Part shown: positions 39,141 through 39,624 of the stretch, piece by piece
How positions within the stretch are numbered: position 1 is the first letter of the stretch
Layout: each line of letters starts with the position of its first letter
NCBI RefSeq assembly: GCF_028290205.1
Contig: NZ_JAQGKF010000183.1
Coordinates: 1-39,624, forward strand
DNA from: Enterovirga sp.
Lineage (GTDB): Bacteria > Pseudomonadota > Alphaproteobacteria > Rhizobiales > Beijerinckiaceae
Direction of reading: 5' to 3'
Length of the DNA stretch: 39,624 nucleotides
Position numbers and translations under genes: made by a program
The notes under the pieces: model-generated
Databases searched by the model: none
Seen by the model: the letters and a program-made list of their open reading frames with translations, nothing else
What the model was told of the DNA's origin: nothing

Positions 39141-39624
39141 ATGTCGAACGAGTACGGTGGACAGCGGGCCCTCACCCAAGCCGGTGACGTGGCCGGACTG
39201 GAATCGGGTTCCACGGCCGCCGACGGCGATGCCGAGCTTCTCAGGGTTTCGGGCCGCATCAAATGGTTCGACGTCTCCAAGGGTTTCGGCTTCATCGCCT
39301 GTGACGGCGGGCTGCCGGACGTGCTCCTCCATGTGACCTGCCTCCGGCGGGACGGGTTCCAGGGCGCCAACGAGGGGGCCCGGATTGTGGTCGAGGCCGT
39401 GAAGCGGGCGCGCGGGCTGCAGGCCCTGAAGGTCGTCACGCTCGACGAATCGACCGCGCTTCATCCCTCTGAACTGCCCTTGCCCCGCACCCACGTCACC
39501 GTGGCGCCGACGAGCGGGCTCGAAGAGGCCACCGTGAAGTGGTTCAACCGGCTGCGCGGCTTCGGCTTCCTGACGCGGGGCGACGGCACGCCCGACATCT
39601 TCGTCCACATGGAAACGCTGCGCC
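39141..39624 (+). CDS. Double cold-shock-domain protein, cut off by the window end
   Basis: An open frame of 161 codons that runs off the right end without a stop. After a polar N-terminus of about 35 residues comes a first cold-shock domain ([16 protein letters not shown], then VLLHV in place of FVH), a linker with prolines, and a second domain ([26 protein letters not shown]). RNP1-like KGFGFI and RGFGFL are intact; the second domain's RNP2 is better conserved. Two-domain CspA relatives of about 190-210 residues are typical of Alphaproteobacteria and bind single-stranded nucleic acid, mostly as RNA chaperones. The C-terminus is missing only because the window stops. Confidence 0.92.
   Translation, partial: MSNEYGGQRALTQAGDVAGLESGSTAADGDAELLRVSGRIKWFDVSKGFGFIACDGGLPDVLLHVTCLRRDGFQGANEGARIVVEAVKRARGLQALKVVTLDESTALHPSELPLPRTHVTVAPTSGLEEATVKWFNRLRGFGFLTRGDGTPDIFVHMETLR

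Noticed and set aside
39003-39608. Minus-strand open frame opposite the cold-shock gene
   Set aside because: The plus-strand frame encodes two cold-shock domains with RNP motifs; the antisense frame has none.

Overview
The window is a very GC-rich, gene-dense bacterial chromosome segment. Gene content points to an alphaproteobacterium, most likely of the order Hyphomicrobiales (Rhizobiales): a Ros/MucR-type regulator, a double cold-shock-domain protein, a DUF3618/holin-like/YqjD-like envelope cluster, a Zur-ZnuCBA zinc locus, a Bug-family solute-binding protein and a KamA-like enzyme beside an LpxL-type acyltransferase. Genus is not resolved. I see no rRNA, tRNA, CRISPR array, transposase or phage structural gene. 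This looks like chromosome backbone.

Layout. 1-2.2 kb: a lone receiver protein divergent from a receiver-linked class III cyclase. 2.2-6.8 kb: a LysE exporter, gamma-glutamyltransferase, then LemA and two TPM-domain proteins. 6.8-9.5 kb: a TPP-dependent enzyme with a Bug solute-binding protein. 9.5-12.3 kb: a lysine 2,3-aminomutase-like radical SAM enzyme coupled to an LpxL-like acyltransferase, divergent from a small secreted protein. 12.4-13.8 kb: UreE with a large His-rich tail and HupE/UreJ (nickel). 13.8-19.0 kb: glycogen synthase and a GH13 alpha-glucosidase divergent from malto-oligosyltrehalose trehalohydrolase. 19.2-23.0 kb: a MucR homologue lacking most zinc ligands, a histone-deacetylase-like hydrolase, an NlpC/P60 endopeptidase and an M17 aminopeptidase. 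23.0-26.7 kb: a TadD-like TPR lipoprotein, a DapA-family lyase/aldolase, and PxpC/PxpB of 5-oxoprolinase. 26.7-32.8 kb: a second lone receiver, four small envelope/stress proteins, YihY/BrkB, pyruvate kinase and a PAP2-like membrane protein. 32.9-34.6 kb: a CAP-domain lipoprotein and an acyltransferase-3 protein. 34.6-37.9 kb: zur divergent from a small membrane-protein ORF plus znuCBA, with a clear dyad between them. 37.9-39.6 kb: a DUF1624 membrane protein with a Cys-rich tail, and a double cold-shock protein cut off by the window end.

The best-integrated system is the zinc locus: regulator, candidate operator and transporter are together, and all four plus-strand reading frames are chained by 4-base stop/start overlaps. 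Other functional sets are the storage-carbohydrate/trehalose genes, the nickel pair, and the envelope-stress cluster. Several genes have altered key motifs (MucR, PAP2) or uncertain starts (KamA, TreZ). These are flagged in their entries.
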